Shown: piece by piece, positions 43,034 to 51,557 of the stretch | How positions within the stretch are numbered: position 1 is the first letter of the stretch | Layout: the number at the start of each line of letters is the position of its first letter | NCBI GenBank assembly: GCA_033856235.1 | Contig: JAWVFI010000081.1 | Span: forward strand, 1-64,000 | Length of the DNA stretch: 64,000 nucleotides | Direction of reading: 5' to 3' | Source of the DNA: DASXRU01 sp033856235 | GTDB taxonomy: Bacteria > Acidobacteriota > Blastocatellia > Pyrinomonadales > Pyrinomonadaceae | The notes under the pieces: generated by a model | The model's database searches: none | Seen by the model: the letters and a program-made list of their open reading frames with translations, nothing else | Told to the model about the DNA's origin: nothing | Translations under genes and position numbers: made by a program

Positions 43034-43092
43034 GGGGATGGCCGCCAGTAGAACACGGATCCGTTCCGGCCACTGCTGCGCCGAGTCTTCCC
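43034..43092 (-). ncRNA. Conserved 59-nt structured leader upstream of beta-helix gene 1
   Basis: Identical at 58 of 59 positions to 47474-47532, which occupies the same place before the paralogous beta-helix gene. As RNA it begins GGGA and ends UCCCC. These ends can pair, UGGCC pairs with GGCCA inside, and GAAC pairs with GUUC around a GGAUCCGU loop. A competing CAGU/ACUG pairing is also possible. The adjoining signal-peptide codons are much more diverged, so selection acts on the leader itself. Function unknown. Confidence 0.65.
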
Positions 43093-43093
43093 A

Positions 43094-43121
43094 TTGTTAA
43101 TGAGAAATATGTTGTCATCAA
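43094..43121 (-). promoter_or_regulatory. Candidate promoter immediately upstream of leader 1
   Basis: TTGATG (43121-43116), 16-base spacer, TAACAA (43099-43094) on the minus strand. It would start transcription at about the first base of the conserved leader. No equally good counterpart precedes leader 2, so this is tentative. Confidence 0.3.
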
Positions 43122-43164
43122 AGCCCTGAATGAATTCTTTGAACTAGTCAACATCTTTCAGTTT

Positions 43165-43192
43165 GGCGAGCGGCGCGGGTACGCCGCTCGCC
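43165..43192 (-). other. GC-rich hairpin after HYR gene 1
   Basis: GGCGAGCGGCG and CGCCGCTCGCC pair across a six-base loop, 14 bases past the stop at 43206. No T-run, so more likely an mRNA-stabilising or processing hairpin than a terminator. A similar one follows HYR gene 2. Confidence 0.6.
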
Positions 43193-43205
43193 CGAATAGA
43201 CCTTC

Positions 43206-46200
43206 TTACTTGAACTTGAAGTTCGCCACATGGACGCTGCCGTCATTGAGCGTAATCCTCAATTGACGACAGGTACCTGCCCACGAACTTTCCGTCTTCC
43301 AAACGTAGTTGTACTGGTCGCCGCCGTAACTGAGGCTGCTACCTCCAGCTGTCAGCGTTTCCTGCACGTCAATCTCGGAGCTGGTTCCGCAATCGAAGCC
43401 GACACTCGTCGGCGAACCGGCTGGAAAGATGCCCAACCCCTTGTTGCCGCTCAGGCTGAACTTCACTGGTATGGCCCGCCCTGCGTTTACTGCATTCAGG
43501 ACCGGCGGATTGCCGACCGGCGAGAAGAATCCGGTGAAGTTGTAGAGCACGGTGACTGTGAAGCTGCAGGAGCTGGAATTGCCCGCAGCATCGGTCGCCG
43601 TCGCATTTACCGTCGTGGGGCCGACCAGGAAGACGGAGCCCGAAGCCTTGGATGTAGTAATCGTTGGCGTCGAGCAGTTGTCGGTTGCGGTAACCGCCGG
43701 GTAGCTGACCGCCATGGAAACGGCGGAGCTGTTGACCGGCAGGTAAACCACTATGTTCGCCGGACAAGTAATAACCGGTGCAGTCGTGTCGTTGACCGTA
43801 AAGATCACCGTGTCACTACTGCTGTTATTTGCGTGGTCCGTAGCGGTCACTGTCACCGTGTGCGGGCCCAGACCCACCATCGTTCCAGCGGCCGGACTCT
43901 GCGTGACCGTGACGTTGCTGTCACAGTTGTCCGTGGCAGTGGTGCCGGCAACATAGTTGGGAACCGCAGCCTGACAACTGGCGTCGGCACTAGCCGAACT
44001 GTCAGCCGGCGCAGTGACTGTGGGCGCTGTGTTGTCAATTACGGTGACGTCCTGAGTGTCGGTCGCCGTGTTTCCACTAGCGTCTGTTACCGTCCACGTA
44101 ATAGTGGTGGTGCCAATCGCGAAGGTATTTCCCGAGGGGCTGCGTGTGACGGTCACAGCGCAGTTGTCGGTCGTCGAAGGCGTACCAGGATCAACGTTCG
44201 CGTCGCACGTCGTCCTTCCGGGGCCGGTGTAGGCGGTGACATCAGCCGGCGCCGTAATAGTTGGCGGGCGGTCATCGATAACCGTCACGTTCTGGTTGGC
44301 CGTCGTCGTATTGCCACTGGCGTCCGTAGCTGTCCAGACGATAGTGGTGGTTCCCACGGGGAAGGTATTGCCCGTAGGCGTGCGCGACAGGGTGACGGCG
44401 CAGTTATCTCGCGCCCTGATGTTGCCGAGCATCGCGTCGCTGACGACCGCATCGCAGGAAGTGCTGGCACTTCCGGTGTGGACCGTGACGTCCTGCATAG
44501 GCACATCTTCTTCCGCCGGCGGCGGATTCGGATTAGCCGTAGTGGCCGTGATCCTGGGCATCGAGTCATCCGTAACTGTGACGGTTTGCGTGTCAGTCGA
44601 AGTATTCCCGGCGCCATCCTTCGCGGTGTAAGTGATGGTCGTCACGCCAACCGGGAAGAAGTTACCGGCAGGCACGCCCGTGCGAGTGACTGTTGCGGTT
44701 CCGCAGTTGTCACTGGCGGTTGCTGTGCCTAACTCCGTTTCGCCCACAATCAAGCCGCACGACAGCGCGTTGGGCCCAGTTGTGGATGTTACGTCGTCGG
44801 GGGCGACTACCGTCGGAGCGGTTTGATCGTCAGTGTGCACCGTAATGGTCTGCTGACAAGTTGCCGACCGATTCTGGGAGTCAGTCGCGGTCCAGGTGAT
44901 AGTGGTGATGCCGCCAGGATACGGTGAATCCAACGGCTGGTTGTCGCTACGCTCACCTTCGACCGTGAGACCAGTCGCGGGGGTTGTAGTCGGATTGCCA
45001 GGATCCACGACTGCAGCACACGAGTTGGCGCCGGCATTGACGTCCTTATCCTCGGGGCAAGTGATCGAGGGGCCGCCGGCGGCGCCCGTCACGGTAACTG
45101 TAAAGCTACATGTCTCTCCCGTTGACGCTGTGGCCGTAACCACAGTCTGGCCAACCGGGAAGAAGCAATCGTTGCAATGATTGGTAGTCACCAATCCGCA
45201 TTCGTCGTTACCGGAGGGCGGTGAAAAGTGAACGATGGCCCCGGATTCGTTGTTCGGTCCAGTCGTATTCGCCGCTTTGGTAACGTCTTCGCCGCAGCCC
45301 AGCGAGCAAGTCTCGGTACCCCCAGCGGCGGCGCTCACGACAGTGCTCTTAGCCTGCCAGTTGTTGTCTTCCGTATGGAGCTCCTCGGTGGTACTGGTCA
45401 ACCTGGCATTGTTGGAAATAACCGAACCAACCGGGACGCTGGCGCTGACCTGGTACACGAAGCTGAAGGTGGCGGTAACGCCGGAAGCGAGACTGGCGAT
45501 ATCGCAAATCGTGCTCGATCCAGTCTGAGTACAGGTAAAGGTTGGGCCGGAATCCTGCGTATGCCCAACATAAGTCGTATTGTCCGGAGTCAGCTCAACC
45601 AACTGAACCCCGGCCGCCGCGTCCGGTCCATTATTTGTCGCAGCGATCTGGTACTTGGCCAATCCGCCGGGAGACACGCTGCCATCCCCGGTCTTCACAA
45701 CTGATAAATCAACTGTGGGCCGTTGAGGGTCGCTAACTGAAAAGGCGGCGATGGCCCGGGCTGCGCCTTCCGAGTTATCGACGAGATAAGCTCGCCAGTT
45801 TCCAGCCTCGCTGACCACCCGCGTGCCCGAAGGATTGGTCGCGCTGATAGCATCGATCTCGACCACTTCGCCCGCGGCGTTAACCCAGTAAATACTGCGT
45901 GAACCGGAAAGAGTACCGCCCGCTCTGGCGCATACCGTATTGCCGGAAGTAAAAGCTTGTTTCGGTGTTTCGCAATCGGCGGCGTAGGTCGCGATCGACT
46001 CCGCGGTAGATGCCTGCGGTAGAAATGCGGTAACAAAACTCGTGGGCGAAGCCCCAATCTCTCTGCCGGTAAGAACTCTTTGCCAGCGGGTCCCTGTTTT
46101 AGCAGCTTGTGCCTCGTGGGCAGCGCTCGAAGTGCTTTCGCTTAAGGCCTTCATCTTAAGGCTAGCTGAAGAAGACACCAGAAACTGAGTGGCGACAAAT

Positions 46201-46289
46201 GCAGCTACCACTAGAAAAAGACTCGAACGGAAGACTGATTTATTGATTAGTTTAAGCGAACTTGTAACGATCACACTTGGGCGTTTCAT
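43206..46289 (-). CDS. Giant secreted HYR/DUF11 repeat protein with C-terminal PxKF domain
   Basis: 1027 residues, ATG at 46289 with GAGGG eight bases upstream. Hydrophobic signal SSLFLVVAAFVATQFLV at residues 20-36. A first region (55-200) is unassigned. Then a DUF11 domain VDLSVVKTGDGSVSPGGLAKY (about 205-315). About eight HYR-type Ig-like repeats follow, each ending TVTVTDNTAPTV-like and carrying paired Cys (TDNC). The C-terminus has VNAGRAIPVKFSLSGNKGLG, the PxKF domain signature. Expected to form an extended extracellular fibre or adhesin. No LPxTG or other sorting motif is visible, so its anchoring is unknown. Confidence 0.9.
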   Translation of the reverse strand: MKRPSVIVTSSLKLINKSVFRSSLFLVVAAFVATQFLVSSSASLKMKALSESTSSAAHEAQAAKTGTRWQRVLTGREIGASPTSFVTAFLPQASTAESIATYAADCETPKQAFTSGNTVCARAGGTLSGSRSIYWVNAAGEVVEIDAISATNPSGTRVVSEAGNWRAYLVDNSEGAARAIAAFSVSDPQRPTVDLSVVKTGDGSVSPGGLAKYQIAATNNGPDAAAGVQLVELTPDNTTYVGHTQDSGPTFTCTQTGSSTICDIASLASGVTATFSFVYQVSASVPVGSVISNNARLTSTTEELHTEDNNWQAKSTVVSAAAGGTETCSLGCGEDVTKAANTTGPNNESGAIVHFSPPSGNDECGLVTTNHCNDCFFPVGQTVVTATASTGETCSFTVTVTGAAGGPSITCPEDKDVNAGANSCAAVVDPGNPTTTPATGLTVEGERSDNQPLDSPYPGGITTITWTATDSQNRSATCQQTITVHTDDQTAPTVVAPDDVTSTTGPNALSCGLIVGETELGTATASDNCGTATVTRTGVPAGNFFPVGVTTITYTAKDGAGNTSTDTQTVTVTDDSMPRITATTANPNPPPAEEDVPMQDVTVHTGSASTSCDAVVSDAMLGNIRARDNCAVTLSRTPTGNTFPVGTTTIVWTATDASGNTTTANQNVTVIDDRPPTITAPADVTAYTGPGRTTCDANVDPGTPSTTDNCAVTVTRSPSGNTFAIGTTTITWTVTDASGNTATDTQDVTVIDNTAPTVTAPADSSASADASCQAAVPNYVAGTTATDNCDSNVTVTQSPAAGTMVGLGPHTVTVTATDHANNSSSDTVIFTVNDTTAPVITCPANIVVYLPVNSSAVSMAVSYPAVTATDNCSTPTITTSKASGSVFLVGPTTVNATATDAAGNSSSCSFTVTVLYNFTGFFSPVGNPPVLNAVNAGRAIPVKFSLSGNKGLGIFPAGSPTSVGFDCGTSSEIDVQETLTAGGSSLSYGGDQYNYVWKTESSWAGTCRQLRITLNDGSVHVANFKFK

Positions 46290-46359
46290 TTATGTTTCCC
46301 TCGAGACGTAACTGGAGTTATTCAAGATTTAAAGAAATGACCATTCAGCGCAGGCGCCC

Positions 46360-46388
46360 ATCCTAGACTGAGCCGTACTCGGAGTCAA
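46360..46388 (-). promoter_or_regulatory. Predicted promoter of HYR gene 1
   Basis: TTGACT (46388-46383), 17-base spacer, TAGGAT (46365-46360) on the minus strand. The same two hexamers and spacer length precede HYR gene 2 (51317-51345), while the spacer sequences differ. About 70 bases of leader before the ATG. Confidence 0.65.
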
Positions 46389-46440
46389 GGCTTCTTACAA
46401 AATTTCTTTCATAGTTAATTTTAATTCAAGTCTGGGAGAC

Positions 46441-46481
46441 AAAAAAAGCCCTCCGTCCGCTGTGAGCAGCAGACGGAGGGC
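46441..46481 (-). terminator. Rho-independent terminator of beta-helix gene 2
   Basis: Minus-strand stem GCCCTCCGTC/GACGGAGGGC with the loop closed by GCTGCTCACAGC, then seven T. It lies 27 bases past the stop at 46508 and only about 50 bases upstream of the next unit's promoter. Confidence 0.92.
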
Positions 46482-46507
46482 ACAAGCCGAAGCAAAAGGG
46501 GGAGTAG

Positions 46508-47446
46508 CTATTTCAGCGGAACAACAGCGCCCGAGAATGACTCGCCGCCGCCATTGCCTAACACAGCATTGTTTCCGAATGACGTGGCCGTGCCGCCGGC
46601 CAGGTTTATTCCGGTGCCGTTTTGAACGATTGTGCAATCCGTAACGCGCAGCGTTACCGCGCCGGCCCCTGCCTGAATGCCTACGCCACCATAGGCGAAC
46701 ACACAGTTGTCGATGTTCACCTGGGAATCGCCACTCGCCGCGTTGGAGATCAGCCCATTCGTGTCATGGGTGAAATACGAGTCAGCTACGGTCCCACGAG
46801 TATGCTCACCGAAGAAAGCGCCGGTCGCACACTTTTCAAAACGGGAGTTGTCCACTGCTACCAGAACGCTACCAACGGTCGTCGCCGCTCTAATACCTTC
46901 CTGGGCGACATTGGTAATATTCGTGTTGCTGACTACCAGTTCCCCGTTGTTGGTTAACCCAGAGGCATCGATGCCCTTCTGAGTGAAACCGTAGATGCTG
47001 CAGTTCTGCACTATCACCGTCTTGCCGGCAATATACCGGATCCCATTAAGACCATTCTGCGAGCTGGAGGCCCCAGCACCGTTGATCGACAGGTTGCGCA
47101 GAGTGACAACATCGGTATTGACATTGGCGTTGACGAGGACGCCATTGGTGCCGCTGGCCAGAATGGATCCAAAGCCTGAGCCGGTGGTGCCGTCAATGGT
47201 CAAAGCCTTAGTGATGTTCACAGTGCCAAAGCCACCTGGATCCAGAACGTCAATCTCGCCGCCGGCCGCGGTCTTGGAGATTGCGCCGGCAAAGGTCTTG
47301 CAGGGCGCCGTGCGGCTGCAGGGGTTAACGTCGTCGCCGACGCCGGACACCCAGGTGCGAGTGGCTTGCGCATTGGCCAGGGAGGCGAAGGCGAGGGTGA
47401 ATACCAGAACCGCCAGAATATTAATAGTGGTCCGAAACTTGTTCAT
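46508..47446 (-). CDS. Secreted right-handed beta-helix repeat protein 2
   Basis: 312 residues, ATG at 47446, same GGAGACTCCAA-ATG context as paralogue 1. Signal peptide INILAVLVFTLAFASLANAQ, mature start ATRTWVSGVGDDVNPCSRTA. Helix turns include VTLRNLSINGAG, VIVQNCSIYGFTQKGID, LVVSNTNITNVAQEGI and VAVDNSRFEKCATGAFF. The CATG residues mark one coil, as in the other copies. Surface or extracellular. Last gene of the second HYR unit, with a strong terminator after it. Confidence 0.87.
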   Translation of the reverse strand: MNKFRTTINILAVLVFTLAFASLANAQATRTWVSGVGDDVNPCSRTAPCKTFAGAISKTAAGGEIDVLDPGGFGTVNITKALTIDGTTGSGFGSILASGTNGVLVNANVNTDVVTLRNLSINGAGASSSQNGLNGIRYIAGKTVIVQNCSIYGFTQKGIDASGLTNNGELVVSNTNITNVAQEGIRAATTVGSVLVAVDNSRFEKCATGAFFGEHTRGTVADSYFTHDTNGLISNAASGDSQVNIDNCVFAYGGVGIQAGAGAVTLRVTDCTIVQNGTGINLAGGTATSFGNNAVLGNGGGESFSGAVVPLK

Positions 47447-47473
47447 TTGGAGTCTCCTTTTTCAGTTGAAGTT

Positions 47474-47532
47474 GGGGATGGCCGCCAGTAGAACACGGAT
47501 CCGTTCCGGCCACTGTTGCGCCGAGTCTTCCC
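47474..47532 (-). ncRNA. Conserved 59-nt structured leader upstream of beta-helix gene 2
   Basis: Second copy of the block at 43034-43092, one C/T difference. Same distance to the ATG within a base and the same SD hairpin (GGAGACTCC). The sequence diverges abruptly on the upstream side after GGGAAG, which defines the element's 5' boundary. Confidence 0.65.
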
Positions 47533-47598
47533 TTGGTTTGAAGAGCAATGGTTGTTCATCATATCCATTGATAAGGTCTGGTTACTCCCGGTGCTGGT

Positions 47599-47970
47599 CT
47601 AGCTTCCGCAGTCGGCCGGGGCGTCGGCGGTAATGGTCCAGGTGGCATTCCCACCGCAACTAATAACGGTGTAGTAGAAACAGCCATCCAGGTTCTCACC
47701 GATGAGCTTGACCTGCGATTGATCGCACGCGACGTTGCTCAGGGTATACGACTGGCCTGACGGAATCGTCGAGGACCCCAGCTGGTTACCGCTCCAATCG
47801 TCATCATTAGCGTGTGCCAAATAAAGATTGCGGAGCTCTTTACCGGAATTGTTCACGATATTGACTGAGGTGCTTGCTGTCCGCGCGCTGGACAACGCCG
47901 CCAGCGTAAAGAGAGCTGCGCAAACGATTACCAGGCGGCCCAAATTGCGTGTGGTACGTGATCTTTTCAT
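47599..47970 (-). CDS. Small secreted protein, domain of unknown function
   Basis: 123 residues from ATG at 47970 with GAGGG eight bases upstream; the ATG at 47985 has no such site. Signal peptide NLGRLVIVCAALFTLAALSSA. The mature part of about 95 residues begins STSVNIVNNSGKELRNLYLA and continues DDDWSGNQLGSSTIPSGQSYTLSN, then four Cys. This pattern (NNSG..I..LY.S..D..WG.D.LG...PG) occurs in small secreted proteins of several phyla, with unknown function. It sits between HYR gene 2 and leader 2 and has no counterpart in unit 1. Confidence 0.8.
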   Translation of the reverse strand: MKRSRTTRNLGRLVIVCAALFTLAALSSARTASTSVNIVNNSGKELRNLYLAHANDDDWSGNQLGSSTIPSGQSYTLSNVACDQSQVKLIGENLDGCFYYTVISCGGNATWTITADAPADCGS

Positions 47971-48001
47971 TTTAGTATCCCTCATAAAGACTTTTTGAGT
48001 T

Positions 48002-48025
48002 GAGCGGACGGCGAACCGCCCGCTC
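48002..48025 (-). other. GC-rich hairpin after HYR gene 2
   Basis: GAGCGGACGG and CCGCCCGCTC pair imperfectly around CGAA, 25 bases past the stop at 48050. Counterpart of 43165-43192; no T-run. Confidence 0.55.
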
Positions 48026-48049
48026 TATATCAGCGCTCGAGAGCAGCGT

Positions 48050-51000
48050 TCAGTTACAGGTGCCGTTGACCGTGTAGTGCGCCCCGTTGTCCACCGGTGT
48101 CTCGCCCGGATTATGCGGCACGACAACCGTAACGGTCTTGGTCCCGACATTCCCTGCCGCGTCGGTGACTTTGAAGGTAATTGTGTAAACGCGACCATTA
48201 CCCCCGCCATCGCGCTCAGCGCGCAGTTGCACCGACTTGCAGCCGGCAGCGATAACGATGTCATTACTCGTGTTGCCATCGCCGTTACCGTTCTCGGTTT
48301 CATCGCTGGTCACCTGCGAGATTACGACGCTACCCACACCCAGGGTGCTGCAGTTATCGCTCACGCCGGTGACAAAGTCAGTGACCAGGAAGGTCTTGTA
48401 CTTGTGATTTGCCGGCCACATCGACGGTGTCTGACCGTTGGTGGTTATCACCGGGCCCGTAGTGTCGTTGACGGTGAAGATCACCGTATCACTACTGCTA
48501 TTTCCGGCATCGTCCGTAGCCGTCACGGTGACGGTGTGTGGACCAAGGCCGACCATCGTTCCGGCCGCCGGGCTTTGCGTGACGGTGACACTGCTATCGC
48601 AGTTATCTGCCGTCGTCGAGCTGGCTGCGTAATCCGGCACCGGAGCCATGCAGTTGGCGTCCGCTGAAGCCGAGCTGTCGGCGGGCGCTGTAACAGTTGG
48701 CGCGGTGGTGTCATTGACCGTGAAGACTACGGTATCGCTGGCGGAATGGCCGGCAGCATCGGTAGCAGTCACGGTAACGGCGTGTGAACCAATGCCGACC
48801 ATTGTTCCAGCCGTGGGGCTCTGCGTCACGGTTGGAGTGCAATTGTCGGAGGCCGTTGAGCCGCTAACGTAGTCGGGCACTGGCGCCTGGCAGTTGGCAT
48901 CGGCCGAATCTGAACTGTCGGCCGGCGCTGTGACTGTCGGACTCTCAGTGTCGTTAATGGTCACCGTTTGACTGCAGGTTGCGGTGTTGTCTGACTGATC
49001 GGTGGCCACCCAGGTAATGGTGGTGGTGCCTACCGGGTAAGGCGCATCGAGAGGCTCGCCATCGCTTCTCGTACCCTTTACGCTTTCAATTCCACAGCCA
49101 TCTGAGCCCGTAGCCGTCCCAGGGTCGAGCGTGGCCGAGCAAGTGCCCGGATCGTTCCCCTGGTTAATGTTCGGCGGACAGGAAATGGTTGGGGCAGTGG
49201 TGTCCTTAACGGTCACGATTTGTTCGCAGGACGAAGTGTTGCCGGCGGCATCGGTGGCCGTCCAGACAATCGTAGTGTCCCCCACATGATAGGAACCGTT
49301 CAATGGACCACCGTCAGCGCGGGCGCCGGCAACTGTGACACCGGCACACTGGTCGGTCGCGGTAGCCGTGCCGGGGTTGACCGTTACGTCACACTGACCA
49401 GCCGGGGCATTGACAGTCTTGTTCGCCGGGCAGGTAACCTGCGGCGCTTCACTGTCCACCACCGTAATATGGAAGGTGCAGGTTTCGCCGGTGGATCTGG
49501 TCGCCGTTACGGTCGTAGTTCCCACCGCGAAGCTGGTACCAGACGCCTGGCTATAGGTGACCGTGCCGGCCGCACAATCCTGGCTGGATGTAGCTTCCGG
49601 ATAGGTAACGACCGCGCCGCAAGCGCCCGCGTCGTTATTGACGGTGATGTCCTGCGGGCAGCCTAGAGTGCAACCTCCCAGGCTTTCAACCGTGACGGTG
49701 AACGAGCAAGACGTGCTTGTATTTCCCGCTCGATCAGAGGCCGTGCAAGCAACCGTTGTGTTACCCACCGGGAAACTGCTGCCCGACGGATGGTCACAGG
49801 TTGCAGTGGCCTGCGGATCGTTATCGGTAACCGTTGGCGCCGGGTAATTGACGATTGCGGAACCTGAGCCGGCCGGGCTCTCCGTAGCGGTGACGTCGGC
49901 CGGACAACTGATAGAAGGTGTTTGAGTGTCATTCACCGTCACGCTGAAGCTGCACGCAGCCCCGTCCTGACCACCTGACGTAACCAGCGTGGTTCCAACC
50001 GGGAAGTGCGAACCGGACGGAGGATTGCTCACCGTGCTGGTGCCGCAATTGCCGTTGTCTGTAGTTTGATAGGTGACTGTGGCGTAATACTGATCCTGGT
50101 CGTTACCGACCGTGATGTTGCTGGGACAGCTAATGACGCAGGCTACGTGATCAACTGTCGAGGTTGAGGTGAACGTGTTGTCGCCGCTGTCCAATTCTGT
50201 GGTGGCGCTGGAGACGTCGATCGTATTGCTGATGATGGTGTCGTCAGCCACACCAGAATTCACATGGTAGGTCAGCGTCAGAAGCACTTCCGCGCCCTTG
50301 GCCAGGCTTGCCGCCGTGCAGGTCGTGGTGCCGCTGGCGTTCACGCAGCTAAAGGTTGAGCCACCCTGGGCTGTGCCGACGAACGTCGTGTCCGCCGGAG
50401 TTGAATCGGTCAGCACCACGCCGGCCGCGTTGTCCGGGCCCTGGTTGGCCACGCGGACTGTGAAAACGAGATCCGCATTCGCATTCACCTGCAGCGGATT
50501 GGCCATGTTCAGGCTGAGATCGACCGCCGGAGCGGCAGGATCACTGACTGAGAAGGCGGCGCTGGCTTTCACCGCGCCATCGGGGCTGGTCGCGTTGACT
50601 AACCAACTGCCCCGAGCAGTGGAGACGTTCGGAATCTGAAAAATATTGACTTGGGGGCTGGTTGTGATGTCCGTAACGCTCGCCAGCCGGCCATCCGAAT
50701 TTACCCAATTGAAACGTCGCTGAATCGGGGAGCCGAGCAGCGCGCCAGTCGATACCGCGCAAGCTTTCTCGCCCAGGGCGAACGCACTCTTGGGGGTCGT
50801 GGTGCATTGCCCTGAACCGTTAACGGCAAAAGTCTCAACCGATTCGCCTGCCGGCGGCAGGAACGGCAGATAGCTGCTGGTTCTGAAGCTCCATAGAGCT
50901 TCAGCGGCTGTCAGCGTGCTCGCTCCTGTTCTCCGGAGCAACGCAGTTTGCGACGGGCTGCTGGCCGGGTTGAGCGCCGAGCCATTTCCGTTTGAGGAAC

Positions 51001-51169
51001 TATGGAATGGCGCTGCCGAAGAAGCGGAATAGAAACCTAGAGCAACCAGGCCAATAACGCAGGTCAGCGCTAAGAGGGTCGCCCGCGAAGCAACTCGGTT
51101 CATTGAATTACGTTTGAACGGTCCGATTTGTCGTGAGCGACGGCCGGGGTTGCCAATAAAGGACTTCAT
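48050..51169 (-). CDS. Giant secreted HYR/DUF11 repeat protein 2
   Basis: 1039 residues from ATG at 51169; AAGGAG lies eight bases upstream of it but only two from the ATG at 51175. Signal region ATLLALTCVIGLVALGFYSA near residues 29-48. DUF11 domain VDLSLNMANPLQVNANADLV (about 215-335), then about nine HYR-type repeats. One shares PADSSASADANC and VTQSPAAGTMVGLGPHTVT almost exactly with HYR protein 1. The C-terminal 150 residues contain MWPANHKYKTFLVTDFVTGV and AERDGGGNGRVYTI, a domain often ending secreted multi-Ig proteins, so the two paralogues end differently. Likely extracellular fibre. Confidence 0.9.
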   Translation of the reverse strand: MKSFIGNPGRRSRQIGPFKRNSMNRVASRATLLALTCVIGLVALGFYSASSAAPFHSSSNGNGSALNPASSPSQTALLRRTGASTLTAAEALWSFRTSSYLPFLPPAGESVETFAVNGSGQCTTTPKSAFALGEKACAVSTGALLGSPIQRRFNWVNSDGRLASVTDITTSPQVNIFQIPNVSTARGSWLVNATSPDGAVKASAAFSVSDPAAPAVDLSLNMANPLQVNANADLVFTVRVANQGPDNAAGVVLTDSTPADTTFVGTAQGGSTFSCVNASGTTTCTAASLAKGAEVLLTLTYHVNSGVADDTIISNTIDVSSATTELDSGDNTFTSTSTVDHVACVISCPSNITVGNDQDQYYATVTYQTTDNGNCGTSTVSNPPSGSHFPVGTTLVTSGGQDGAACSFSVTVNDTQTPSISCPADVTATESPAGSGSAIVNYPAPTVTDNDPQATATCDHPSGSSFPVGNTTVACTASDRAGNTSTSCSFTVTVESLGGCTLGCPQDITVNNDAGACGAVVTYPEATSSQDCAAGTVTYSQASGTSFAVGTTTVTATRSTGETCTFHITVVDSEAPQVTCPANKTVNAPAGQCDVTVNPGTATATDQCAGVTVAGARADGGPLNGSYHVGDTTIVWTATDAAGNTSSCEQIVTVKDTTAPTISCPPNINQGNDPGTCSATLDPGTATGSDGCGIESVKGTRSDGEPLDAPYPVGTTTITWVATDQSDNTATCSQTVTINDTESPTVTAPADSSDSADANCQAPVPDYVSGSTASDNCTPTVTQSPTAGTMVGIGSHAVTVTATDAAGHSASDTVVFTVNDTTAPTVTAPADSSASADANCMAPVPDYAASSTTADNCDSSVTVTQSPAAGTMVGLGPHTVTVTATDDAGNSSSDTVIFTVNDTTGPVITTNGQTPSMWPANHKYKTFLVTDFVTGVSDNCSTLGVGSVVISQVTSDETENGNGDGNTSNDIVIAAGCKSVQLRAERDGGGNGRVYTITFKVTDAAGNVGTKTVTVVVPHNPGETPVDNGAHYTVNGTCN

Positions 51170-51316
51170 AGACATATCTCCTTGGGTGCCTGCGGTAACT
51201 TTGATTGAGAGGTATTCCGGATTAAGACTTCTCGGCTTTGATTAGAGCGTAGAGTGCGTTTGAGGTTTGAGCAAAAAACTCGTGACCTGGGCGAAACAAC
51301 CTGCTTGAGGCGAGGC

Positions 51317-51345
51317 ATCCTAATCGCGTTAACCATCAAAGTCAA
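51317..51345 (-). promoter_or_regulatory. Predicted promoter of HYR gene 2
   Basis: TTGACT (51345-51340), 17-base spacer, TAGGAT (51322-51317) on the minus strand, the same hexamers as for HYR gene 1. A perfect ATTGGT-N4-ACCAAT palindrome lies at 51391-51406, about 45 bases upstream of the -35. The leader is about 140 bases. Confidence 0.65.
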
Positions 51346-51488
51346 GGATTAAATGTAAGATTTTTTGCATAACTCGTAGGGACCAGATTTATTGGTAGAA
51401 ACCAATAATTTTCGCCTGCGAATTGAGGCCCCGTTCTGCTAAGAGCGCCGTCTTCATTCTATGCAATGTATTTGTTCCGGCTCTGCAA

Positions 51489-51532
51489 ACAAAAAGCTCC
51501 CCGCGCGCCCATGATCGGAACGCGCGGGGAGC
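51489..51532 (-). terminator. Rho-independent terminator of the tandem beta-helix unit
   Basis: Minus-strand stem GCTCCCCGCGCG/CGCGCGGGGAGC, 13-base loop, then TTTTTGTTTG. It lies 25 bases past the stop at 51558. Confidence 0.92.
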
Positions 51533-51557
51533 AAATAGGGGCCGTGGTGGCGCGAGA

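Noticed and set aside
43230..44732. 500-codon open frame on the plus strand opposite HYR gene 1
   Set aside because: It mirrors the repetitive, Thr/Val-rich codons of the HYR gene, has Arg-rich low-sense composition and no ribosome site. The minus-strand gene has a signal peptide, domains, promoter and downstream hairpin.
43206..51169. Regular repeats in the HYR genes as a CRISPR-like array
   Set aside because: The periodicity is about 240-260 bases, in frame, with protein-level conservation (TDNC, TVTVTD), and no short identical repeats with unique spacers.
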